A stretch of DNA of 64,000 nt. Origin: Chitinophaga solisilvae. Its GTDB lineage: Bacteria; Bacteroidota; Bacteroidia; Chitinophagales; Chitinophagaceae. The position numbers and the translations under genes are program-made. This document shows, in pieces, positions 35,906 to 45,910 of the stretch. Numbering within the stretch: the stretch's first letter is position 1; each line of letters opens with the position of its first letter. Under the pieces are notes generated by a model, which did no database searches, was not told where the DNA came from, and worked only from the letters and a program-made list of their open reading frames with translations. The stretch covers positions 186,001 to 250,000 of the forward strand of contig NZ_JAABOK010000002.1 in the NCBI RefSeq assembly GCF_009928525.1, in the 5' to 3' direction.

Positions 35906-37003
35906 ATGGCGGAGGAAAAAAAATTATTCAAGGTTAAGATCGATAACATCTCCGTGGAGGTCGAGCCTGGCACAACGATACTGAACGCGGCGCGGAAGAT
36001 AGGAGGGGATATAGTGCCGCCGGCAATGTGCTACTACTCTAAATTACAGGGTAGTGGCGGTAAATGCCGTACCTGCCTGGTAAAAGTATCCAAAGGCTCC
36101 GATGCCGATCCGCGCCCGATGCCTAAACTGGTGGCCAGCTGCCGTACTACCGTAATGGATGGTATGGAAGTAGCCAACATCACTTCCCCGGAAGTACAGG
36201 AAGCCCGCAAAGGCGTAGTGGAATTCCTGCTGCTCAATCATCCGCTGGATTGCCCTGTTTGCGATCAGGCCGGCGAATGCGACCTGCAGAACCTCAGCTA
36301 CGAACATGGCGCTGAAGCTACCCGCTACGAATTCAAACGCAGAACTTTTGACAAGATAGATATAGGCGACAAGATACAGCTGCACATGACCCGCTGTATC
36401 CTTTGTTACCGCTGCGTATTCACTGCCGACCAGCTCACAGAGAAACGTGAACACGGTATTCTCGGCCGCGGCGACGCTTCTGAAATCAGCACCTATATCC
36501 ACCAATCCCTCGACAACAACTTTATCGGCAACGTCATCGATGTATGCCCCGTTGGCGCACTCACTGATAAAACTTTCCGCTTCAAAAACCGCGTCTGGTT
36601 CCTCAAACCGGTTGATGCCCACCGTCACTGCGAAGATCCCAAATGCTGCGGCAAAACCGTACTGTGGATGCGCGGCGACGAAGTATTCCGCGTTACTGCC
36701 CGCAAAGACCAGTACGGCGAAGTGGAAAATTTCATCTGCGATACCTGCCGCTTTGATAAGAAAGAAGCGAAAGACTGGATCATCGAAGGACCCCGTAAGA
36801 TAGACCGCCACAGCGTTATCTCTCAGGGGCACTACGTGAATACCGTTAAACCGAAAGATCCGCTGGTAGAAGTGCTGGACGGAAGACAGCCGAAACTGCT
36901 GTTCGATATCCATACCACTAGCCAGGTGAACAGACCGGATATAGATCTGTCCAAGATCGACGGCCCGGCTCACTCGGATGACTTTAATCACCGTAATTCG
37001 TAA
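35906..37003 (+). CDS. nuoG: NADH-quinone oxidoreductase subunit G, short form
   Basis: 365 residues from ATG 35906; a TTG twelve codons earlier is less likely. The N-terminal [2Fe-2S] domain (CYYSKLQGSGGKCRTC, SCRTTV), the His/Cys cluster site (HPLDCPVCDQAGECDLQ) and two [4Fe-4S] sites (CILCYRC, CPVGALTD) are present, followed by CEDPKCCG and CDTC. The large molybdopterin-type domain that brings enterobacterial NuoG to about 900 residues is absent. The last codons (HRNS) are encoded by a TTCGTAA-type repeat tract, so the end of the protein has been altered by, or extended into, that repeat. Confidence 0.9.
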   Translation: MAEEKKLFKVKIDNISVEVEPGTTILNAARKIGGDIVPPAMCYYSKLQGSGGKCRTCLVKVSKGSDADPRPMPKLVASCRTTVMDGMEVANITSPEVQEARKGVVEFLLLNHPLDCPVCDQAGECDLQNLSYEHGAEATRYEFKRRTFDKIDIGDKIQLHMTRCILCYRCVFTADQLTEKREHGILGRGDASEISTYIHQSLDNNFIGNVIDVCPVGALTDKTFRFKNRVWFLKPVDAHRHCEDPKCCGKTVLWMRGDEVFRVTARKDQYGEVENFICDTCRFDKKEAKDWIIEGPRKIDRHSVISQGHYVNTVKPKDPLVEVLDGRQPKLLFDIHTTSQVNRPDIDLSKIDGPAHSDDFNHRNS

Positions 37004-37018
37004 TTCGTAATTCGTAAC
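36991..37018. repeat. Tandem TAATTCG words, half-arm of the palindromic family
   Basis: About three and a half tandem copies of the 7-mer TAATTCG, the outer word of repeats C and D. It overlaps the last codons and stop of nuoG and ends 6 bases before nuoH. No second arm is present here. Confidence 0.75.
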
Positions 37019-37023
37019 TGGAA

Positions 37024-38067
37024 ATGACGTTATTAAGCATAGACTGGTTTTTTATCATTGAAAAAATACTGCTGATATCAGCTGTATTGGTGCTGTCGCT
37101 GGTAGTAGCCATGTACTCTACCTGGGGAGAAAGAAAAGTGGCCGCCTGGATCCAGGACCGTCTCGGTCCTAACCGCGCGGGCCCTATGGGATTGTTACAG
37201 CCGCTGGCTGATGGTGGTAAACTCTTCTTCAAGGAAGAAATTATTCCCACCAACTCCAATCCGTTCCTCTTTATACTCGGTCCTTCCATCGCCATGGTGG
37301 TGGCCTGTATGACCAGTGCCGTAATCCCCTGGGGAGATACCCTCACCATTGCCGGAAGAACCATCTCCCTGCAGGTGGCTGATGTGAACATCGGTATCCT
37401 CTTCATCTTCGGAGTAGTAAGTATGGGCGTTTACGGTATCATGGTGGGCGGCTGGGCTTCCAACAACAAATACTCGCTGCTGGCCTCTGTACGTGCCGCT
37501 TCCCAGATTATCTCCTACGAACTGCCTATGGGACTGGCCCTGATAGCATTACTCATGCTCACAGGTACCCTCAGCCTGAAAGAAATCGTGGAGCAACAGC
37601 GCCATGACCTGTGGAACGTAGTATATCAGCCGCTGGGCTTCTTCATCTTCCTGATCTGTGCTTTTGCAGAATGTAACCGTACACCGTTTGACTTACCCGA
37701 AGCAGAGAATGAGCTGAATGGTGGTTACCACCTGGAATATTCTTCCATGAAACTCGGCTTCTTCCTGTTCGCAGAATATATCAACATGTTTATCAGCTCC
37801 GCGCTGATGGCTACCATGTATTTCGGCGGCTATGCCTTCCCGTATATGGACAGCCTCGGCCTGAGCCCGAATATGATCTCCCTGCTGGGATTTGCAGCAC
37901 TGTTTATCAAAACACTGCTGTTCATATTCTTCTTTATGTGGGTTCGCTGGACAATCCCCAGATTCCGTTACGATCAGCTGATGCGCCTGGGCTGGAAAGT
38001 TCTGATTCCGCTGGCACTGGCCAATATGCTGATTACCGGTGGCGTGGTATTGTTACGTCAACACTAA
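37024..38067 (+). CDS. nuoH: NADH-quinone oxidoreductase subunit H
   Basis: 347 residues, eight or so membrane segments. The block AWIQDRLGPNRAGPMGLLQP, the loop EYSSMKLGFFLFAEY and AFAECNRTPFDLPEAENEL are typical of NuoH, which forms the quinone entry and links the two arms. Confidence 0.96.
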   Translation: MTLLSIDWFFIIEKILLISAVLVLSLVVAMYSTWGERKVAAWIQDRLGPNRAGPMGLLQPLADGGKLFFKEEIIPTNSNPFLFILGPSIAMVVACMTSAVIPWGDTLTIAGRTISLQVADVNIGILFIFGVVSMGVYGIMVGGWASNNKYSLLASVRAASQIISYELPMGLALIALLMLTGTLSLKEIVEQQRHDLWNVVYQPLGFFIFLICAFAECNRTPFDLPEAENELNGGYHLEYSSMKLGFFLFAEYINMFISSALMATMYFGGYAFPYMDSLGLSPNMISLLGFAALFIKTLLFIFFFMWVRWTIPRFRYDQLMRLGWKVLIPLALANMLITGGVVLLRQH

Positions 38068-38119
38068 AAACTATTACTTTATACGCACCGCAGGGTGCGG
38101 ACTAAATAAAGCATTTACT

Positions 38120-38623
<504 letters not shown>

Positions 38624-38675
38624 TTTTTTCACAGCGCACATTAGCTAAAAAATACAATAGTCAAACATAGCAGAG

Positions 38676-39176
38676 ATGGGAATGAGTATCCAACAAATAA
38701 TTTTCATGGTACTTTCGTTTGTGGCGCTGGTATCAGCGCTGGGCGTAGTGCTTAGCAAGAATCCCGTGACGAGTGTATTGTGCCTGATCGTTACCTTCTT
38801 TACCATAGCCGGACATTATGTGATGCTGAATGCACAGTTCCTGGCCGTGGTGCATATCATCGTATATGCAGGTGCTATCATGGTGTTGTTCCTTTATGTG
38901 ATGATGTTGATGAACCTGAATGCTGAACTGGAACCGCAGAAACGCAACTGGCTGAAATATGCCGGCGCCATCAGCGGCGGCGCATTACTGGTAGTACTTG
39001 TTGCCGCCCTGCGCGACGCCAGTATGCCGGCACTGGGAACGGAGTCAACAGAAATCGGTCTGATCGGCAACCTGGGTAAATTATTGTTCAAACAATACGT
39101 GGTGCCGTTTGAGGTGAGCAGTATCCTCTTCCTCAGCGCCATGGTAGGCGCCGTAGTAATCGGTAAAAAGGACTAA
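38676..39176 (+). CDS. nuoJ: NADH-quinone oxidoreductase subunit J
   Basis: 166 residues, five membrane segments. HIIVYAGAIMVLFLYVMML is the classical NuoJ block. A second ATG two codons in (MSIQQ) is an equally good start. Confidence 0.94.
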   Translation: MGMSIQQIIFMVLSFVALVSALGVVLSKNPVTSVLCLIVTFFTIAGHYVMLNAQFLAVVHIIVYAGAIMVLFLYVMMLMNLNAELEPQKRNWLKYAGAISGGALLVVLVAALRDASMPALGTESTEIGLIGNLGKLLFKQYVVPFEVSSILFLSAMVGAVVIGKKD

Positions 39177-39213
39177 CATCATTCATCATTGATAATTCAT
39201 AATTAAAAATATT

Positions 39214-39531
39214 ATGCCTGTTCAATATTACATATTCCTGAGTATCGCCCTGTTCTGCATCGGTGTGATGGGGGTATTGATGCGCCGTAATGCGATCATC
39301 ATCTTCATGTGCATAGAGCTGATGCTGAATGCCGTAAACCTCCTGATGGTAGCATTCTCCAAAATGTGGGCAGATGCAGGAAAAGTAGATGCCGGATCAG
39401 CGCAGTTGTTTGTATTCTTTATTATGGTGGTTGCCGCAGCGGAAGTAGCTGTAGGACTGGCCATCATTACCATGGTTTACAGAAATACACACTCAGTTGA
39501 TATAAACATTCTTAACAGGCTGAAAAATTAA
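39214..39531 (+). CDS. nuoK: NADH-quinone oxidoreductase subunit K
   Basis: 105 residues, three membrane segments with the buried Glu residues of the proton path ([23 protein letters not shown]). The length is normal. Confidence 0.95.
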   Translation: MPVQYYIFLSIALFCIGVMGVLMRRNAIIIFMCIELMLNAVNLLMVAFSKMWADAGKVDAGSAQLFVFFIMVVAAAEVAVGLAIITMVYRNTHSVDINILNRLKN

Positions 39532-39580
39532 TAATTCGCCTTTTGTAATTATTAGTTGTCGTCGTAAATAGAATTGATAA

Positions 39581-41479
39581 ATGATTAATCTAGTTTGGCT
39601 GGTACCATTTTTACCGTTACTCGGATTTCTGGTAAATGGATTGGGACGCAGATTTTTATCCAAGTCCCTGGTAGGGTTTATTGGAAGCGGTTCTGTATTG
39701 GCTTCCTTTGTGGTGAGCTTATTGATATTTTTTGAGGTGAAAGCCCCCGGATTTCAGGCGCAGGTAGTACACCTGTTCAACTTCATTTCCGTAGGTAACC
39801 TGCATATTCCTTTTGCATTCCAGGTAGATCAGCTGAGCGCCCTGTTCCTGCTCGTTATTACCGGCGTGGGTACCCTGATCCACATTTACTCCACTTCCTA
39901 CATGCATGATGAAAGCGATGAGAGCTTTGCCAGGTATTTCGCCTATCTCAACCTCTTCGTATTCTCCATGCTGATACTGGTACTGGGAGCCAACTATGTG
40001 ATGATGTTCATCGGATGGGAAGGCGTTGGGCTCTGCTCTTACCTGCTCATTGGCTTCTGGTTTAAAAATACCAGCTATAACAATGCTGCCAAGAAAGCGT
40101 TCATCATGAACCGTATCGGTGACCTCGGCTTCCTGCTGGGCATCTTCTTCATGATTATGCAGTTTGGTACAGTAACTTTCCCTGAAGTATTTGCGAAAGC
40201 AGCGCCGCTGGGCATGAACAGCCCGGTACTGGTAGCTATCGCCATGCTGATGTTTGTGGGCGCTATGGGTAAATCAGCCCAGATTCCGCTGTACACCTGG
40301 CTGCCGGATGCGATGGCGGGTCCTACTCCTGTATCAGCGCTGATCCACGCCGCTACGATGGTGACTGCCGGGATTTATATGATTGCCCGCAGCAACGTGA
40401 TTTATACGCTGGCGCCATGCATTCAGATGGTGATAGCAGTGATTGGCCTGGCTACCGCCCTGTTCGCCGCTTCTATTGCACTGAAACAAAACGATATTAA
40501 AAAAGTACTGGCTTATTCCACCGTGAGCCAGCTGGGTTATATGTTCCTGGCACTGGGCGTTGGCGCTTACACGGCCGCGGTATTCCACGTAATGACGCAC
40601 GCTTTCTTCAAAGCGCTGCTGTTCCTGGGTTCCGGCTCTGTAATTCATGCCATGGGCGGTGAACAGGATATCCGCAAAATGGGCGGCCTGAAGAAATTCA
40701 TGCCTACCACCAACTGGACATTCCTGGTCGGATGTCTTGCTATTGCCGGTATACCGGGCTTCTCCGGTTTCTTCTCCAAGGATGAAATTCTGGCGCAGGC
40801 GTTTGCCAACAACCCCGTATTATATGTACTGGGCCTGGCGGGCGCGCTGATGACCGCTTTCTATATGTTCCGCCTGTACTACATTACCTTCTCCGGAAGC
40901 TTCCGTGGTACACATGAACAGGAACACCACCTGCATGAAAGCCCTGCTGCCATCACCATTCCACTGATGATCCTGGCGGTATTATCCATTTTCGGTGGTT
41001 ATGTAGGATTACCGGAAGTATTTGGTGTGAAGAACCTGCTGGCAGAATACCTTGCGCCGGTGTTTGCACCATCTGCGCCGTTTGCCACTGCGCACCACCT
41101 GTCACATTCCACTGAATGGATGCTGATGGGACTGAGCAGTGCGCTGGTAATTGTGTTCATTCTCATTGCCCGTGGAAAATTCGCGAATTATACGGATACA
41201 GGTAAAGAAAATACCGGACTGGCCAAAGTGCTGGAAAACAAATGGTATATCGATGAGCTGTATGAAGCTGTCATTGTAAAACCACTGTATGAACTGTCCC
41301 GCTTCTTCCGCGATACAGTTGAAAAGGCAGGTATCGACAGGCTGGTAAATGGCATCGGCCGCAGCGTACAATGGGGCAGTCAGCAGATCCGCCTCGTACA
41401 GAACGGTCAGGTTGGATTCTACATCTTTGCCATGGTGATCGGTATGATCGTGTTATTTGTGATCGGATTCTTATTATAA
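39581..41479 (+). CDS. nuoL: NADH-quinone oxidoreductase subunit L
   Basis: 632 residues, an antiporter-like proton-pumping subunit. FIGWEGVGLCSYLLIGFW, AMGKSAQIPLYTWLPDAMAG and PTPVSALIHAATMVTAG are the family hallmarks; the long C-terminal part (about 500-632) includes the lateral helix and last membrane segment. Confidence 0.96.
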   Translation: MINLVWLVPFLPLLGFLVNGLGRRFLSKSLVGFIGSGSVLASFVVSLLIFFEVKAPGFQAQVVHLFNFISVGNLHIPFAFQVDQLSALFLLVITGVGTLIHIYSTSYMHDESDESFARYFAYLNLFVFSMLILVLGANYVMMFIGWEGVGLCSYLLIGFWFKNTSYNNAAKKAFIMNRIGDLGFLLGIFFMIMQFGTVTFPEVFAKAAPLGMNSPVLVAIAMLMFVGAMGKSAQIPLYTWLPDAMAGPTPVSALIHAATMVTAGIYMIARSNVIYTLAPCIQMVIAVIGLATALFAASIALKQNDIKKVLAYSTVSQLGYMFLALGVGAYTAAVFHVMTHAFFKALLFLGSGSVIHAMGGEQDIRKMGGLKKFMPTTNWTFLVGCLAIAGIPGFSGFFSKDEILAQAFANNPVLYVLGLAGALMTAFYMFRLYYITFSGSFRGTHEQEHHLHESPAAITIPLMILAVLSIFGGYVGLPEVFGVKNLLAEYLAPVFAPSAPFATAHHLSHSTEWMLMGLSSALVIVFILIARGKFANYTDTGKENTGLAKVLENKWYIDELYEAVIVKPLYELSRFFRDTVEKAGIDRLVNGIGRSVQWGSQQIRLVQNGQVGFYIFAMVIGMIVLFVIGFLL

Positions 41480-41512
41480 ACCAATAGCGGAAGTTACAAG
41501 CGCAGATAAATT

Positions 41513-42928
41513 ATGTTGACAGTTTTATTAATATTGATTCCTTTCGTTGCGGGCCTGATTGCATTTGGCCTGAAAGGGTCCGGGCCTAAAGTGCTGGGCA
41601 TGATTTCATCCCTGGCAACGCTGGTGGCGGCAATAGCAGCAGCATGCACGTTTCATGCCTCGCCTGCAAAATTATCGTTGGTGGCAGACTGGATACCTCA
41701 ACTGGGAAGTCAGTTCCGCGTGGGAATGGATGGCATGGGCGTTATGTTGTGCTTACTCACTGCTGCGGCTTTCCTGCTGGTATTTATCACCATCTGGAAC
41801 CGCAGTTATGAAAAACCCAACAGCTTCTACGGACTGATGTTGTTATCGCAGGCAGGGTTAACCGGTGTATTCACCGCTTACGATGCACTGCAGTTTTACA
41901 TATTCTGGGAACTGGCGCTGATACCTGTATATTTCCTCTGCTCCCTGTGGGGCGGTGAAAAACGTATAGCCGTTACCTTTAAATTCTTTGTATACACTTT
42001 CCTCGGCTCCCTGCTGATGCTGGTAGGTATTATCTACCTGTATTTCCAGACGCCGGACCACTCTTTCAGCTGGACAGCCTTTACCAGCCTGCCGCTGAGC
42101 CTGGGTGACCAGAAATGGCTCTTCTGGCTGTTCTTCGTGGCTTTCGCCATCAAGATGCCGGTGTTCCCGTTTCATACCTGGCAGCCGGATACTTACGAGC
42201 AGTCGCCTACTCCCGTAACCATGATCCTCTCCGGGGTAATGGTGAAAATGGGGCTGTTCGGCGTACTTCGCTGGCTCATGCCGGTACTGCCGCAGGGCGT
42301 TGCCATGTGGGGAGATGTAGCCATTGTGCTGTCGCTGATCGGTATCATCTATGCCTCCTGCATCGCGATGGTACAAAGCGATATCAAAAGGCTGATCGCC
42401 TATTCTTCCATCGCTCACATCGGCCTGATGTGTGCCGCTATTTTTGCACATAACGAACAAAGCACCCAGGGCGTACTCCTGCAGATGTTCAACCACGGTA
42501 TCAACATCATCGGATTGTGGATCATCGTGGAGATCATCCAGAACCGCCTGGGCGTGAAAAATATGGACCAGCTCGGAGGTATTGCCCGCAAGGCGCCCCG
42601 CATGGCCATCTTCCTGGTTATCATCAGCCTGGCTAATATCGGGTTACCGCTTACCAACGGATTTATCGGTGAGTTCCTGATGTTCAGCGGCTTGTTCCAA
42701 TATAATCACTGGTTCATGGCATTCGCCGGATTGGGTATTATCCTTTCTGCCGTATACACACTGAATATGATCCAGAAAGTGATCTTCGGTGAAGGCAATG
42801 AACTCACTGATAAAACTACCGACTTACAGCCTGGCGAAGCCGTGGCACTGAGCCTGATAGTGATCCTGATTCTGGTGCTGGGCGTTTATCCTCAGCCTAT
42901 GTTGGATCTGGTAAGCAAAACATTCTGA
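41513..42928 (+). CDS. nuoM: NADH-quinone oxidoreductase subunit M
   Basis: 471 residues, an antiporter-like proton-pumping subunit. Hallmarks are FYIFWELALIPVYFL, AIKMPVFPFHTWQPD and PTPVTMILSGVMVKMG. It follows nuoL after 33 bases. Confidence 0.96.
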   Translation: MLTVLLILIPFVAGLIAFGLKGSGPKVLGMISSLATLVAAIAAACTFHASPAKLSLVADWIPQLGSQFRVGMDGMGVMLCLLTAAAFLLVFITIWNRSYEKPNSFYGLMLLSQAGLTGVFTAYDALQFYIFWELALIPVYFLCSLWGGEKRIAVTFKFFVYTFLGSLLMLVGIIYLYFQTPDHSFSWTAFTSLPLSLGDQKWLFWLFFVAFAIKMPVFPFHTWQPDTYEQSPTPVTMILSGVMVKMGLFGVLRWLMPVLPQGVAMWGDVAIVLSLIGIIYASCIAMVQSDIKRLIAYSSIAHIGLMCAAIFAHNEQSTQGVLLQMFNHGINIIGLWIIVEIIQNRLGVKNMDQLGGIARKAPRMAIFLVIISLANIGLPLTNGFIGEFLMFSGLFQYNHWFMAFAGLGIILSAVYTLNMIQKVIFGEGNELTDKTTDLQPGEAVALSLIVILILVLGVYPQPMLDLVSKTF

Positions 42929-42929
42929 G

Positions 42930-42985
42930 ATTTTTTTATTTAGTTATTTGAGATGTAAATAACCAAATGACAAAATTTCAAATGA
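42930..42985. repeat. Degenerate palindromic-repeat fragment between nuoM and nuoN
   Basis: TTATTTGAGATGTAAATAACCAAAT and a following CAAAATTTCAAATG use the same words as copies A and B, but pair only partly. Interpreted as a decayed copy. Confidence 0.45.
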
Positions 42986-43017
42986 AAAATTTTAAACGGG
43001 TTTTGTAACGCAAAAAT

Positions 43018-44391
43018 ATGAATGCACTAATTTCTACTGCTTTATCGGGCGTTGTTCTGATGTTTGTTGGATTACTTGTACGTAATAAGCAGCATATTAA
43101 ATTTTTTGCCATAGCGGCCATCATTATAGCATTTATTGCTAACCTGGCGCAGTATCCATCTGTAGCGCTGGGCAGCTTTACGATGTATGGCATGATTGAA
43201 GTATCTAAATTCAGTGTGCTGTTCAATGCCGTAGCATTAGGCGCAACCTTGCTGTACTTCCTGTTATCCGGCCGTGAAATGGTAAAGGTGGGGGAACATG
43301 TCGGCGACTACTACGCACTGATATTTTTTATCCTGGCAGGTATATCCCTGGCATCATCTTTCAGTAACCTGCTGATGCTGTTCCTGTCAATAGAAATTAT
43401 GTCTATCCCGCAGTATATCCTCGCGGGCGCCGACAGAAAAAGCCTGAAAAGCAATGAAGCATCCCTGAAATATTTCCTGATGGGATCTTTTTCCACCGGT
43501 ATCCTGCTGATGGGTATTACCCTGATATACGGAGCAGCCGGTACTTTCAACATAGCGGAACTCGGATTGGGTACTGACCCCGTTCATCCGCTGGCGTTAT
43601 GCGGTATCATCCTGATGGTGTTCGCGTTTTCCTTTAAAGTATCTGCTGTGCCTTTCCACTTCTGGACACCGGACGTATACGATGGTTCACCTACCGTATT
43701 TACAGCGTTCATGGCTACCGTTGTGAAAGCCGGTGCGTTTGTGGCTTTCCTGCGCATGTTCCATGTGAGCTTTGCCGGCGGCGCCATCAGCGGCCACTGG
43801 ACACTGATTCTCTCTATTATCACCGCTGCTACCCTGATTATCGGTAACTTCAGCGCAGTATTTCAGCAGAGCGTAAAGCGTATGCTGGCGTACTCCAGTA
43901 TTGCGCAGGCCGGCTTCATGCTGTTTGCAGTAGTGGCGATGAACACCCTGGCTACACAGGGTATCATCCTGTATGCCGCTGCCTACAGCATCGCTACCAT
44001 CGGTATTTTCGCCGTACTGCTGAAGCTGAAGGATTATACCTTCGAAGGCTTTAACGGTCTTGCCCGCAAACAACCGTTGCTGGCGCTGGCAGTAACAATA
44101 TTCCTTTTCTCCCTGGCCGGTATTCCTGTTTCAGCAGGGTTCTTCGCCAAGTATTTTGTGCTCGCGGCAGCCATCCAGCACGGTCACCTGCTGTGGCTCG
44201 TTATCATTGGGGTACTCTGCGCTGCTATCAGCGTTTACTACTACTTCCGCGTAATCATCGCCATGTATTTCAAACAGGGCGACCCTGAAGTAGAAGAAGT
44301 GTCCGGCGGCTTTAAAATTACCCTGATTGCTGTGATCGCACTGGTAATTTTACTCGGCCTGTTCCCGAATCTCCTGATATCTTTTTTATAA
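43018..44391 (+). CDS. nuoN: NADH-quinone oxidoreductase subunit N
   Basis: 457 residues, the third antiporter-like subunit. SIEIMSIPQYILAGADRKS, KVSAVPFHFWTPDVYDGSP and MLAYSSIAQAGFM are typical. It is the last gene of the complex I operon; inverted repeat D starts 5 bases after its stop. Confidence 0.96.
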   Translation: MNALISTALSGVVLMFVGLLVRNKQHIKFFAIAAIIIAFIANLAQYPSVALGSFTMYGMIEVSKFSVLFNAVALGATLLYFLLSGREMVKVGEHVGDYYALIFFILAGISLASSFSNLLMLFLSIEIMSIPQYILAGADRKSLKSNEASLKYFLMGSFSTGILLMGITLIYGAAGTFNIAELGLGTDPVHPLALCGIILMVFAFSFKVSAVPFHFWTPDVYDGSPTVFTAFMATVVKAGAFVAFLRMFHVSFAGGAISGHWTLILSIITAATLIIGNFSAVFQQSVKRMLAYSSIAQAGFMLFAVVAMNTLATQGIILYAAAYSIATIGIFAVLLKLKDYTFEGFNGLARKQPLLALAVTIFLFSLAGIPVSAGFFAKYFVLAAAIQHGHLLWLVIIGVLCAAISVYYYFRVIIAMYFKQGDPEVEEVSGGFKITLIAVIALVILLGLFPNLLISFL

Positions 44392-44395
44392 AAAG

Positions 44396-44501
44396 AATTA
44401 CGAATTACGAATTGCGAATTACGAATGAGAGCGAAGATGAAAGCGAATATCCGCTTACATCTTCGCTCTCATTCGTAATTCGCAATTCGTAATTCGTAAT
44501 T
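44396..44501. repeat. Long inverted repeat, copy D (50-nt arms)
   Basis: Arms 44396-44445 and 44452-44501 are complementary with one mismatch; the loop is only 6 nt. The outer words AATTACGAATTACGAATTGCG are shared with copy C, and the tip is GAGAGCGAAGATGAAAGCG. It lies at the 3' end of the nuo operon and could act in termination or RNA stability. Confidence 0.9.
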
Positions 44502-44577
44502 TTCCCCAAGCCGTTTATCCCAAATAGAATGGTTTTCCCCATGTATTTACATTAACTTTATCCTAATTGGTTAATCT

Positions 44578-45861
44578 ATGCAATCCCGGGATATATTTTC
44601 ATTGGCTTATCGTTCTGTAACTGGCAATAAATTGCGGACAGGTCTTACTGTAGCTATTATTGCAGTAGGTATTACTGTACTGGTGGGTATTCTCACTGCT
44701 ATCGACAGTATGAAAAACAGCATCTATACCAGCTTTGCCAGTATGGGCGCCAACAGTTTCTCACTGCGTAACCGCGACATGCAGGTGAACTTCGGGGATG
44801 ACGGCGGAGATAAGGCTTCCAAAGGAAATAAAAATCAGAAGAAGAAGGTTAAAAAATCCAACAGCAACAAGCCGATCAGGTACCAGGAGGCGGTGTTGTT
44901 CAAGGAACGTTATAAATTCCCGGCTACAGTGAGCATCTCCTTCCGCGCCAGCGGTATCGCTACCGTTTATAAGGATGATAAGAAGACAAACCCGAATGTG
45001 AATATGATCGGGGGAGATGAGAACTACCTGGATATTTCCAGCTATACAGTAGCGCAGGGCAGGAATTTTAATACGCTTGACGTGGAATCCGGCCGTAATG
45101 TGGCTATCCTGGGTAAGGATGTGGCCGAGAAGCTGTTTGGCAAGAAAATGAAGAACGTTATCAACAACTCTGTGCGCGTGGGCGATATCCGCTACCGCGT
45201 TATCGGCGTACTGGCCTCCAAGGGAAGCAGTAATCTGATGAGTGCTGATAATGTGGTGATTACAACGGTAAACAATACACGAAGAATATTTAACAAGCCC
45301 TCTTCTTCCTACCAGGTAAGTGTGGCAGTGAAAGATATTAAACTGATGGAAGCCGCGCAGGGAGAGGCTACCGGCGTTTTCCGCATTATCCGCGGACTGG
45401 CCCTCAATGAAGAAGATAACTTCCAGATCAGTAAGAGCGACAGTATCGCAGAGATGCTGTTCAAGAGCCTGAGCCAGGTGAACCTGTTCGCCGTGGCTAT
45501 CGCCTTCATCACCCTTTTCGGCTCTGCCATCGGGCTGATGAATATCATGCTGGTGTCTGTGGCTGAAAGAACCCGCGAAATAGGCGTTACCAAAGCGCTG
45601 GGCGCTACCGGCCTTACCATCCGCCGGCAGTTCCTGTATGAAGCCATCATTATCAGTGTGATGGGTGGACTGATCGGTGTATTCATGGGTATGTTGCTGG
45701 GTAATATTGTATCTGCCCTGCTGAAATCCCCCTTTATCATACCCTGGTTGTGGATACTCATCGGCGTAAGCCTGTGCGCCGCAGTAGGACTCATTTCCGG
45801 CATTTATCCCGCTGTGAAGGCGTCTAAACTGGACCCGATTATTGCCCTGCGTTACGAATAG
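44578..45861 (+). CDS. MacB/FtsX-type ABC transporter permease
   Basis: 427 residues with one N-terminal membrane segment (about 20-42), a periplasmic MacB-PCD-like domain, and three C-terminal membrane segments (about 300-320, 355-380, 392-412) with SVAERTREIGVTKALGAT and ISGIYPAVKASKLDPIIALR, typical of the FtsX family. An unusual Lys/Asn-rich insert sits at about 78-100. No ATPase gene is adjacent, so its energy-coupling partner lies elsewhere. The substrate is unknown (lipoproteins, peptides or drugs are all possible). Confidence 0.88.
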   Translation: MQSRDIFSLAYRSVTGNKLRTGLTVAIIAVGITVLVGILTAIDSMKNSIYTSFASMGANSFSLRNRDMQVNFGDDGGDKASKGNKNQKKKVKKSNSNKPIRYQEAVLFKERYKFPATVSISFRASGIATVYKDDKKTNPNVNMIGGDENYLDISSYTVAQGRNFNTLDVESGRNVAILGKDVAEKLFGKKMKNVINNSVRVGDIRYRVIGVLASKGSSNLMSADNVVITTVNNTRRIFNKPSSSYQVSVAVKDIKLMEAAQGEATGVFRIIRGLALNEEDNFQISKSDSIAEMLFKSLSQVNLFAVAIAFITLFGSAIGLMNIMLVSVAERTREIGVTKALGATGLTIRRQFLYEAIIISVMGGLIGVFMGMLLGNIVSALLKSPFIIPWLWILIGVSLCAAVGLISGIYPAVKASKLDPIIALRYE

Positions 45862-45910
45862 TAAATCCAGTTCCTATTTATTATCTTGTTCTTGTTCAAA
45901 ATAACAAGAC

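Noticed and set aside
38039..38119. Longer nuoI start overlapping nuoH
   Set aside because: The added residues are not NuoI-like, and ATG 38120 gives the usual length.
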